Origin: Streptomyces sp. SLBN-118
GTDB taxonomy: Bacteria; Actinomycetota; Actinomycetes; Streptomycetales; Streptomycetaceae
Direction of reading: 5' to 3'
Assembly: GCF_006715635.1 (NCBI RefSeq)
Contig: NZ_VFNP01000002.1
Span: 1 to 64,000 of the forward strand
Length of the DNA stretch: 64,000 nt
The position numbers were made by a program, and so were the translations under genes. The notes below the pieces were generated by a model. The model searched no databases. It was not told the DNA's origin and saw nothing but the letters and a program-made list of their open reading frames with translations. Shown here piece by piece: positions 15,948 through 22,225 of this stretch (its first letter is position 1; the number at the start of each line of letters is the position of its first letter).

Positions 15948-17317
15948 TACATGCCTCCGGATGGCAGCTCGAGGGCGTGCCGTTCGTGATGGGTGGCGAG
16001 AGCCTCGCGCAGTCCGATCGCCGTCGGCGCCTTGGCCCCGGGGTGGAGGGCGAGGTTCCGCGTGAAGTGCCCGAGCCGCTTCCTGACACTTTCCGTGCCG
16101 CGCCGCGCATTGACCTCAAGCACGGCGTGCACCTGGTGTGCGGCGCCGTCCAGGTCTCCACGGCCCATGCGAGCCATGGCCAAGTCCATGCGGGCCAGTG
16201 ACATCTCGCCGAGCCGACGTTGTTCTGGAGCAGCTGACTCGAAAATGGTGACCGCTTCGTCTGCGGCTGCTTCAGCATCGCCAAGGTGCTCGCTTCCACC
16301 GAGCCACAGATGGGTGCTGCTGGCGTAGAAGAGCTGCTTCTCGAAAGGGAAGGACAGCATCCCGCCGGGCAGATCGTCGCCGGCGGTGACTCGCTCGCGC
16401 ATGGCCTCGGCTTCGAGAAGGGCGGCGAGTGCGTCGGTCGGCTGGTTGAGCTGGCCGTGAGCACGTGCCTTGATGCTCATCAGCCGGATGTGAGCCGTTC
16501 CCTGCTCGGGCATGAATCCACTGCCGGCTTCTGCAAGCCGTACCGCGTCGCCGGGGCGGCCGTCCCAGTAGGCAATCAGAGCCTGCAACCCACGAACCCA
16601 AGCTCGCAGGCCATTGTGTCCGGCGAGCTCACCACACATGAACGCCGTACGAGCCTGCGTCTCGGCGGCGACGTATTTCCCGAGGTCGAAGCTCGCGTTC
16701 GCCAGCACACCGCAGAGCACGCCGGCGGCCACGTACAGATCTCGGGTGAGATGTGGGGCCTGGCGGCCTTCCAGAAGTTCGAAGGAGCGGTTGCGGAGGT
16801 CCCTGACCTCGTGAAACAGCGGCCCCACGGGACGGTTCGGATAGGTGATCACTATCCGCCGAATGTCCGCCTCCAACTGCTCCATGGTGTGTGGGCCGCA
16901 GTTGCTGCCCTCCACCCTGGCCGCAAAGCTGGCCGACTCGTTGGCCGCTGCCATCACCACATCCTCGGGCACGTACTCGCTCTGCACTCCTGCCCCGCAT
17001 TCTGCGGGATCGCCAACGGCGAGAGCGGGCCGGGCAGCCGCCTGCGCTGCCGGTGCGAAAAGCGCACTGATCGGAGTCGGGCGGAAGAGGTACTCAAGGA
17101 TGCGCCTGGCCTCTGTCCTGGGGAGCCCCTTCATCTCGCCGTGGGCCCACCGAAGGAACTGTCGCCGCTCAATTGTGGCGGTGGCCAGACCGGTCGGGCC
17201 CTCAAGACTGGCGAGCTCTCGCGCGGCGTTCTCGTACCGCTGCCGGAACACCTCGTAGCTCTGCCAGTGGCGCTCGTTGATCAGTAACTGGAAGAGGGTC
17301 CGATCTGTCGGCTCCAT
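15947..17317 (-). CDS. TPR-type transcriptional regulator, Streptomyces family
   Basis: ATG 17317 is preceded by AGAGGTGG. A longer frame to 17425 looks unlike coding sequence. The 456-residue protein starts with a helix-turn-helix-like region (LFQLLINERHWQSYEVFRQR, then ATIERRQFLRWAHGEMKGLP). It continues as a long all-helical array resembling tetratricopeptide repeats (LYVAAGVLCGVLANASFDLG, LRAWVRGLQALIAYWDGRPG, RLGEMSLARMDLAMARMGRG). The family is common and poorly characterised in Streptomyces, and members regulate development or metabolism. It is coupled to the dehydrogenase gene downstream and divergent from the HATPase operon at 17479, so the 160-base gap between them probably holds divergent promoters. 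Confidence 0.65.
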   Translation of the reverse strand: MEPTDRTLFQLLINERHWQSYEVFRQRYENAARELASLEGPTGLATATIERRQFLRWAHGEMKGLPRTEARRILEYLFRPTPISALFAPAAQAAARPALAVGDPAECGAGVQSEYVPEDVVMAAANESASFAARVEGSNCGPHTMEQLEADIRRIVITYPNRPVGPLFHEVRDLRNRSFELLEGRQAPHLTRDLYVAAGVLCGVLANASFDLGKYVAAETQARTAFMCGELAGHNGLRAWVRGLQALIAYWDGRPGDAVRLAEAGSGFMPEQGTAHIRLMSIKARAHGQLNQPTDALAALLEAEAMRERVTAGDDLPGGMLSFPFEKQLFYASSTHLWLGGSEHLGDAEAAADEAVTIFESAAPEQRRLGEMSLARMDLAMARMGRGDLDGAAHQVHAVLEVNARRGTESVRKRLGHFTRNLALHPGAKAPTAIGLREALATHHERHALELPSGGM

Positions 17318-17478
17318 GACCACCTCTTGGGCTCGTGATTGCGCTGCCACCCACGCTAGACAGCAACTGCGGCGCCCAACAGTGGCGTTGGCGCTCGGGA
17401 AGCGCCATGCGAGAAGAAGACACAACTAAGGCAGAAGACGGCACAACAAGACACAGCTATGGCACTCGTTAAGTCCTG

Positions 17479-17901
17479 GTGCCCGAGCCAGACTGCCACT
17501 CCACCGTCACAGATACCGATCTGCCAATCACTTTCCGTTCAACTACGTACGGATGGCTGACGAGGGGAAACTCGATGGTCTCGGCCATGACCGCCACCAT
17601 GGCACCCTGCCGCGCCGACAACGCTCGTCGTCGGAGGGCTGCGTCTGGCCAGCAGGTCGTTTCCTTCGCATGCACTCGGCCATCCTCCGGGGAGGAAACC
17701 AGACCGGAGGATGCTCGCCGCGTGGCCCAGATCCGCCGATTAGCCTGCGCCTCACTGCGTTTCCGGGGTTTTGACATGGTCACCGTGTCGGCGGCGCTCT
17801 TGATCAGCGAGCTCGTCACCAACGCACACCAGCAGGACCTGGGCCCCGCCGGCCTTCCCAATCCACTCGCAGGGCATACCAGGGGAGGCGGAGCGCAATG
17901 A
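17479..17901 (+). CDS. Truncated HATPase (anti-sigma-like) protein
   Basis: The C-terminal third reads VAQIRRLACASLRFRG followed by AALLISELVTNA, the N-box start of GHKL/HATPase domains of RsbW-type anti-sigma factors. It then diverges into HQQDLG and stops. The conserved histidine after TNA and the G1/G2 boxes are missing, so this copy cannot bind ATP. The start is uncertain: GTG 17479 or one of the later ATGs near 17575. Its stop overlaps the ATG of a complete homologue at 17898. It looks like a duplicated and decayed first copy. Confidence 0.5.
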   Translation: MPEPDCHSTVTDTDLPITFRSTTYGWLTRGNSMVSAMTATMAPCRADNARRRRAASGQQVVSFACTRPSSGEETRPEDARRVAQIRRLACASLRFRGFDMVTVSAALLISELVTNAHQQDLGPAGLPNPLAGHTRGGGAQ

Positions 17902-18383
17902 CGGCTGGATCCGCCGAGAGCCTCGCCGAGCGACCGGCATTCACCCCCGAGAGCGTGCGCGACGACCTGGCCCTGCGCATCGAGCGCGGGGCTAGAGCGG
18001 AAGGCGAACCCATGCCGGAGTACGAAGGACAGTGGGTCGGACGCCTTCGCCGGATTGGCGCCGCCAAGCTGCGCCACTGGGGACTCCCGTGCCTCGTCGA
18101 GAGCGCTGAACTTTTGATCAGCGAACTCGTCACGAACGCGCTGAGGCATGGGACGGGCGGCGAAGTCGCTTTTCGATTCCTCCTCGCCATGGACGTGCTC
18201 GTGATCGAGGTAGACGACGGTTCCCCTGGCCGGCCCCGCGTCCACGAAGCCGACCCGGATGAAGAGAGCGGCCGCGGCATGCTCATCGTCGCCTCTGTCG
18301 CCGCGAGCTGGGGCGTGAGTCCCGACGGAACCACGACCTGGTGCACCCTCACGATCCCCACAACCACGCGGAGCAGCCGATGA
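17898..18383 (+). CDS. RsbW-like ATP-binding protein (anti-sigma/HATPase)
   Basis: The 161-residue protein shows the N box (LISELVTNALRHG, ~74-86), a G1-type motif (VIEVDDGSPGRP) and a G2-type motif (ESGRGMLIV), followed by the usual tail with WCTLTIP. These are the ATP-binding boxes of the RsbW/SpoIIAB family of protein kinases and anti-sigma factors, which are greatly expanded in Streptomyces. The ATG overlaps the previous gene's stop, and its own stop overlaps the next gene (ATGA). It probably works by binding or phosphorylating a partner protein; no cognate sigma factor is in the window. Confidence 0.75.
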   Translation: MTAGSAESLAERPAFTPESVRDDLALRIERGARAEGEPMPEYEGQWVGRLRRIGAAKLRHWGLPCLVESAELLISELVTNALRHGTGGEVAFRFLLAMDVLVIEVDDGSPGRPRVHEADPDEESGRGMLIVASVAASWGVSPDGTTTWCTLTIPTTTRSSR

Positions 18384-18802
18384 CCGTCTCTGTGACCGAG
18401 GCTCCAGTGATCGCTGTTGCGAGCGTCAGACGGTACTCGGGCGACGTCGGAACCCGGACCCGAGTGCTGGCCAGACTCAGGGAAGTGGCCCTTCAAGACT
18501 CGGCCGAAATCCCCGCGCTGGACGCCGTATTCGACGACCTCGAATCCGTGCTTGGCGAACGTGCCGAACTGACGGGGGACGAAGTCAAGTTGCTCACTCC
18601 CTGTTTACACAAGGTCTTCCGGAGGATTCTCGGGATGGCGGAGGCGTCCAATGTCGGAGTAGCCCCTGACACGATCGGGCGCGCTCGCGAACTTCTGGTG
18701 GAGCGGTTTCCCGGGGACTTCTTACCTGCCCGCGCGCACCTTCGGCGACTGGCCATGGCTGTTGAGGACGTGTTTGACCAGTTGCTGGAGGACATGCCGT
18801 GA
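18380..18802 (+). CDS. DUF6415-like protein of a Streptomyces-specific operon
   Basis: ATG 18380 overlaps the HATPase stop. The 140-residue product is helical and acidic, with ALDAVFDDLESVLGERAELT and TPCLHKVFRRILGMAEASNV, and ends LRRLAMAVEDVFDQLLEDMP. I associate these blocks with DUF6415, a family annotated near natural-product genes in Streptomyces; the assignment is from memory. No enzyme motif is visible. Its stop overlaps the GTG of the next gene. The tight coupling of five genes here suggests a conserved multi-component system. Confidence 0.6.
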   Translation: MTVSVTEAPVIAVASVRRYSGDVGTRTRVLARLREVALQDSAEIPALDAVFDDLESVLGERAELTGDEVKLLTPCLHKVFRRILGMAEASNVGVAPDTIGRARELLVERFPGDFLPARAHLRRLAMAVEDVFDQLLEDMP

Positions 18803-19410
18803 CCGCTCGCGTTGCTCGTTTTAGCCAGCATGAGCTTCCGCCACTGACGATCGCTGTACTGCCCGCGCGCGAGGCGTACGACTACGAAACCTTCAGGCAT
18901 CGGCTGGCAGACGTCTCGGTCCTTGACCAGAGCGTTGCGATTCGCGTCTTCCGGATTCCTCTCCTGGCCGTCCCGGCCGGCGGCCGACGCCGAGGCGGCT
19001 ACTTCTCCACCGCCAGCCTGTCCGTCGGCCTGGCCGTGCGAGGCCTGCTGCAGGGCCGTCCCGGCTTCACGTCGCCGCGCCTGCGCTGGTCGCCCTACCG
19101 GGATGCCTGCCACATCGTCGAGTGGGGCGAGACACCGCCCAGTTGCTGGGACGACGTAGCCCGGGGCCGCTTCTACGGCGACAGCGACATCGCCTTCGCC
19201 GACTTCTGCGCCGCGCTGCCGCCGCCGCTGCCCGCGGCCCATGACCCCCTCTTCGGCGTTCCGGAGCCGTTCCCCCGCAGCTTCGTAGAACGCCGAAGAG
19301 GGCCCACCTCCCCATCAAACGAGCACGCCCGAGAGGAAGAGCGCACATGTGTCGGCATGTTCCCCCCTGTCCTACAACTGAGGCGCCCGATCGCGAAGCC
19401 GCCACGGTGA
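18799..19410 (+). CDS. DUF6302-like protein
   Basis: GTG 18799 overlaps the previous stop. The first ~150 residues form a compact domain (LTIAVLPAREAYDYETFRHR, RVFRIPLLAVPAGGRRRGGY, LRWSPYRDACHIVEWGE, then RGRFYGDSD). The last ~50 residues are low-complexity and overlap the next gene's start in another frame, so the functional part may end earlier. I link the N-terminal block to DUF6302, known from Streptomyces operons with HATPase and DUF6415 genes. Function is unknown. Confidence 0.6.
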   Translation: MTARVARFSQHELPPLTIAVLPAREAYDYETFRHRLADVSVLDQSVAIRVFRIPLLAVPAGGRRRGGYFSTASLSVGLAVRGLLQGRPGFTSPRLRWSPYRDACHIVEWGETPPSCWDDVARGRFYGDSDIAFADFCAALPPPLPAAHDPLFGVPEPFPRSFVERRRGPTSPSNEHAREEERTCVGMFPPVLQLRRPIAKPPR

Positions 19411-19550
19411 TCGCGCGCCACGACGATCAGGGCTGGTCGCTGCTGTGCAACGGCCTCCCCCTTTTCGAGGACACCGGTGGATTGCTGCCCGACGGCAGCG
19501 TGGTGGCGCCCCACCGCCCCATCCCTGCCGCTCAGAAAGCGGCCGCATGA
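19347..19550 (+). CDS. DUF5999-like small protein
   Basis: The 67-residue protein starts at ATG 19347 after GAGAGGAAGAG and reads MCRHVPPCPTTEAPDREAAT, then GWSLLCNGLPLFEDTGGLLP. The MC-x-H-x-PPCP start and the GWSLLCNG-(L/V)-xFEDTG block are hallmarks of DUF5999, a small Streptomyces family of unknown function. It overlaps the end of the previous gene by 64 bases in another frame, and its stop overlaps the next ATG (ATGA). The cysteines and histidine could bind a metal. Confidence 0.65.
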   Translation: MCRHVPPCPTTEAPDREAATVIARHDDQGWSLLCNGLPLFEDTGGLLPDGSVVAPHRPIPAAQKAAA

Positions 19551-20204
19551 GCCAGCGCCAGTTCTTGTGGAATGGCCTTCGTGTGCCCTTCATCGCGCCC
19601 TGGTCGAGCGAGAAGACGCGTCCGGGCACCATCGTGCTGCGGCGTGGTGCCGACGGCGACGGTATCGGCTATGCGGACGAGTGCAGCAGGTCCGATCGAA
19701 GGGACGGCGCGCTGCGGGTCCGGATGGCCGCTGTACGCGGAGTCGGCAGGCCGCTCCTCGCCAAGGTCCACGCGCTGCGCCAGCGGCAGGCGATGAATCA
19801 CATGCTGTGTCAGGTCTGTGGCGTGCTCCACTCTGGGCCGCGGCACCGAGCGGCACCTCTTCCTGATGCGCGACACGGACGGGCGGCCCATCCGTGAGGG
19901 CGAGCAGACGGCCATGCCGCCCATCCACGAGACGTGTGCGTCCGAAGCGATGCGGGACTGCCCGCATCTGCGGGAGGGCTGTGTGGCGGCGCTGGTGGAG
20001 TACGCCCCCGCATGGGGTGTCGCCGACATCGTTCACGAACCAAAGACGCCCCAGCCGCTGCCACCCGAGGACGGCGCGGAGCTCACGTTCGTGGCGTACC
20101 GCGACCCGAGAATCCGATGGACCCTTGCAGCACGCGATGTCGTCGTCCTGCAGGGCTGCGCCGCCGTCGACCTGGACAATCTCGCGGCTCGCGCCGCGGC
20201 CTAG
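19547..20204 (+). pseudogene. Hypothetical protein of the operon, one frameshift
   Basis: From ATG 19547 the frame encodes MSQRQFLWNGLRVPFIAPW and continues to MNHMLCQVCG at about 19822, then loses sense. A second frame, offset by one base, continues with ERHLFLMRDTDGRPIREGEQ and ends at 20204 after RWTLAARDVVVLQGCAAVDL. Joined, they give one protein of about 218 residues with a C-x2-C motif in the middle. The indel lies around 19822-19850. It is the last gene of the HATPase operon and is followed by a strong terminator. It could be intact in the organism if the indel is a sequencing error. Confidence 0.6.
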
Positions 20205-20207
20205 ATG

Positions 20208-20251
20208 ACCACCCGGCGGGCCGGCTGCTTCGGCCCGGCCCGTTGGGTGGT
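20208..20251 (+). terminator. Strong hairpin terminator of the HATPase operon
   Basis: ACCACCCGGCGGGCCGG (20208-20224) pairs with CCGGCCCGTTGGGTGGT (20235-20251) along 17 positions, two of which are G-U pairs in RNA. It starts four bases after the last stop codon of the operon. Confidence 0.75.
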
Positions 20252-20676
20252 GCAAGACCCGGCGCGGGGCGACAGCTTCACGCCCCCGTCCCCGCGAAGG
20301 GAAACCCCGCGTCGGGACACAAAAGGCAAGGTCTCAGCCACCCTCGGCGCGCGGCCCCTCACGAAAGGCAACCGGTGAATAGCCTCCTCAACGTGGAAGC
20401 CGCAGGGCACCAGCGCGGTGCGCAGATAGGGCCTTTAGCCGCCCCCGAGGGACATGGGCGCGACGCCGACCTGCCCGCCCAGCGCGGTCGGTCTCCTCGC
20501 GGCGGCCCCGGCCCGGTCTACCGCGTCTACCCGGCCAACACCCGCGATGACCATCGCGGGCGACCGGGTCGTCGGCAAGGTCCACAGCCGGATGTCCTGG
20601 CCCCGGTGCGTAGCAGTCGGGAGCCAGGAGTCATGCACCACTCCGACAATAAACCCCAACAGAAACAGGTAATCGG
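20252..20676. other. Intergenic region upstream of the lanthipeptide cluster
   Basis: About 425 bases lie between the operon terminator and the methyltransferase. A frame from GTG 20375 (MNSLLNVEAAGHQRG) with GAAAGG upstream runs to 20680, but its composition is not protein-like. I see no recognisable gene. The promoter of the lanthipeptide cluster should be here. Confidence 0.4.
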
Positions 20677-21882
20677 ATGACTGCTATTGGTGGCTCGACT
20701 GTTCGTGATCCCGACGCGCTGCGTGCGGGCATGGTCCGCGCGCTCCGTGACCAGGACGCGATCACGTCAGAGCCTGTCGCCGCTGCCTTCGCCGCAGTGC
20801 CCCGTCACCGGTTCGCACCCGACGCGCCCCTGGACCTCGCCTACGACCTCCACCGCACCGTGCCCGTCAAGAAGGACGAGGACGGCCTGGACATCAGCGT
20901 CATGTCCGCCGCCCACCTCCAGGCCGTGATGCTGGAGCAGGCCGACATCGAGCCCGGCATGAAGGTCCTGGAGATCGGCTCCGGCGGCTACAACGCCGCG
21001 CTCATCCAGGAACTCGTGGGCAGCGACGGGACGGTCACCACGGTCGACATCGACCGCGACATCGTCGATCGCGCCCGGCTGTGCCTGGACGACGCCGGGT
21101 ACGGCCAGGTGAAGGTGGTACTCGCCGACGGCGAGGCAGGCGTTCCCGACGGGGCCCCGTACGACCGGATCATCGTCACCGCGGCCGCGTGGGACATTCC
21201 TCCGTCGTGGATCAGCGAGCTTGCCGAGAAGGGCAGGCTCGTCGTCCCTCTGACGTCCCGCGGCACGACCCGCTCGATCGCGTTCGACCGCGACGGCGGG
21301 GACCTGCTCAGCCGTTCCTACTGCCTGGCCCGCTTCGTGCCCATGCAGGGCGACGGCGCCGCCGAGGAGCGCAAGGTGATGCTGCGTGATGGCGTTGCTG
21401 TGCAGACCGATGACGTGCGGGTGCGTCTCGCTGGCCAAGCGCTGAACCAGGCTCTGGACACCCCGACGCTGGAGCGCTGGTCCGGGGCAGCCTATGACCT
21501 GCCGGACGAGCTGGAGTTGTACCTCTCGCTCAACCTTCCGCGCGCGGCCCGGCTGCACGCGGCTGAGCACATCGTCGAGCAGGGGCTCGTGGAGCCCTCG
21601 GCGCTGTACGGCGTGCCCGCCCTGGTCGGCGAGGACAGCATCGCTTATCGCACCCGCCGTGAGAACGAGGACACCGGCGGATTCGAGAGCGGCGTAATCG
21701 CCCACGGTCCGCAGGCCGAAGCCCTCGCGGACGAGTACGTGGACCTGCTCCGCCGCTGGGCCCAAGACCACCGCCGCCGGGGAGCTGCGACGTTCCGGTA
21801 CCTGCCGGGCCCCGCCCCGTCCTCCCTGCCCCAGGACGCCGTGCTGAAGCGCCACGGCATCGTCACGGTGTCCTGGCACTAA
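20677..21882 (+). CDS. PIMT-like O-methyltransferase, FxLD lanthipeptide system
   Basis: The 401-residue protein has a protein-L-isoaspartate-methyltransferase-type SAM domain: VLEIGSGGYNAALI (motif I, ~98-110), VTTVDIDRDIVDRA, then PYDRIIVTAAAWDIPPSWIS and GRLVVPL. A family-specific C-terminal half of about 180 residues follows. It lies directly before the FDLD-containing precursor gene and the lanB and lanC genes, which is the context of the 'methyltransferase, FxLD system' family. In other lanthipeptide systems such enzymes methylate an Asp side chain, leading to aspartimide or isoaspartate. The precursor core here contains an Asp-Gly, so the same reaction is the best guess. The start ATG 20677 has only a moderate ribosome-binding site. 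Confidence 0.8.
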   Translation: MTAIGGSTVRDPDALRAGMVRALRDQDAITSEPVAAAFAAVPRHRFAPDAPLDLAYDLHRTVPVKKDEDGLDISVMSAAHLQAVMLEQADIEPGMKVLEIGSGGYNAALIQELVGSDGTVTTVDIDRDIVDRARLCLDDAGYGQVKVVLADGEAGVPDGAPYDRIIVTAAAWDIPPSWISELAEKGRLVVPLTSRGTTRSIAFDRDGGDLLSRSYCLARFVPMQGDGAAEERKVMLRDGVAVQTDDVRVRLAGQALNQALDTPTLERWSGAAYDLPDELELYLSLNLPRAARLHAAEHIVEQGLVEPSALYGVPALVGEDSIAYRTRRENEDTGGFESGVIAHGPQAEALADEYVDLLRRWAQDHRRRGAATFRYLPGPAPSSLPQDAVLKRHGIVTVSWH

Positions 21883-21886
21883 GACT

Positions 21887-21908
21887 CCAGGGCCTTCTCG
21901 GGCCCTGG
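21887..21908 (+). terminator. Hairpin between methyltransferase and precursor genes
   Basis: CCAGGGCC (21887-21894) pairs perfectly with GGCCCTGG (21901-21908) around a six-base loop, four bases after the methyltransferase stop. It could terminate the upstream transcript or mark a processing site that separates precursor mRNA from it. Confidence 0.55.
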
Positions 21909-21947
21909 GACCTTGCACCATCAGCCCACTGCCCCATGGAGGCATAC

Positions 21948-22139
21948 ATGACCGTTCAGCTGGAGCGCCCGGTTGCTCCTGCGCAGCTGGCCGGCGAAGA
22001 CCAGCAGGCGCCCGGCCTGGCTGACTTCGACCTGGACATCACCATCGTCGAAGGCGGCCCCGCCGCGGACCAGCTCATCCGCCTGACGAGCGACGGCTGC
22101 AACTCGACGTGCGCGACCGCGTGCGTGAGCTGCCCGTAG
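21948..22139 (+). CDS. FxLD-family lanthipeptide precursor
   Basis: ATG 21948 follows GGAGG by five bases, an excellent ribosome-binding site. The 63-residue peptide has a leader with the motif FDLD at residues 27-30, then ITIVEGGPAADQLIRL, and a core ending SDGCNSTCATACVSCP. The core has four cysteines (51, 55, 59, 62) and six Ser/Thr (47, 48, 53, 54, 57, 61), enough for up to four lanthionine or methyllanthionine rings. Asp49-Gly50 is a good target for the neighbouring PIMT-like enzyme. The gene is followed by a very stable hairpin and then lanB. The leader cleavage site cannot be fixed; it is probably after the Gly-Gly-Pro-Ala-Ala stretch or nearby. Confidence 0.85.
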   Translation: MTVQLERPVAPAQLAGEDQQAPGLADFDLDITIVEGGPAADQLIRLTSDGCNSTCATACVSCP

Positions 22140-22161
22140 CAGCACCGGACCGGCGTTTATC

Positions 22162-22206
22162 GCGGTGCCCGGCCGCGCCTGACCCATGGGCGCGGCCGGG
22201 CACCGC
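22162..22206 (+). terminator. Very stable hairpin between precursor and lanB
   Basis: GCGGTGCCCGGCCGCGCC (22162-22179) is perfectly complementary to GGCGCGGCCGGGCACCGC (22189-22206), an 18-bp stem with a nine-base loop. It ends only eight bases before the lanB ribosome-binding site. Such a structure typically acts as a partial terminator, giving more precursor than enzyme transcript. Confidence 0.75.
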
Positions 22207-22225
22207 ATGGCCACAGGAGGTGTGT

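Noticed and set aside
20375..20680. Possible small gene before the methyltransferase
   Set aside because: A GTG with GAAAGG exists, but the encoded sequence is low-complexity and overlaps the methyltransferase start; more likely leader DNA.
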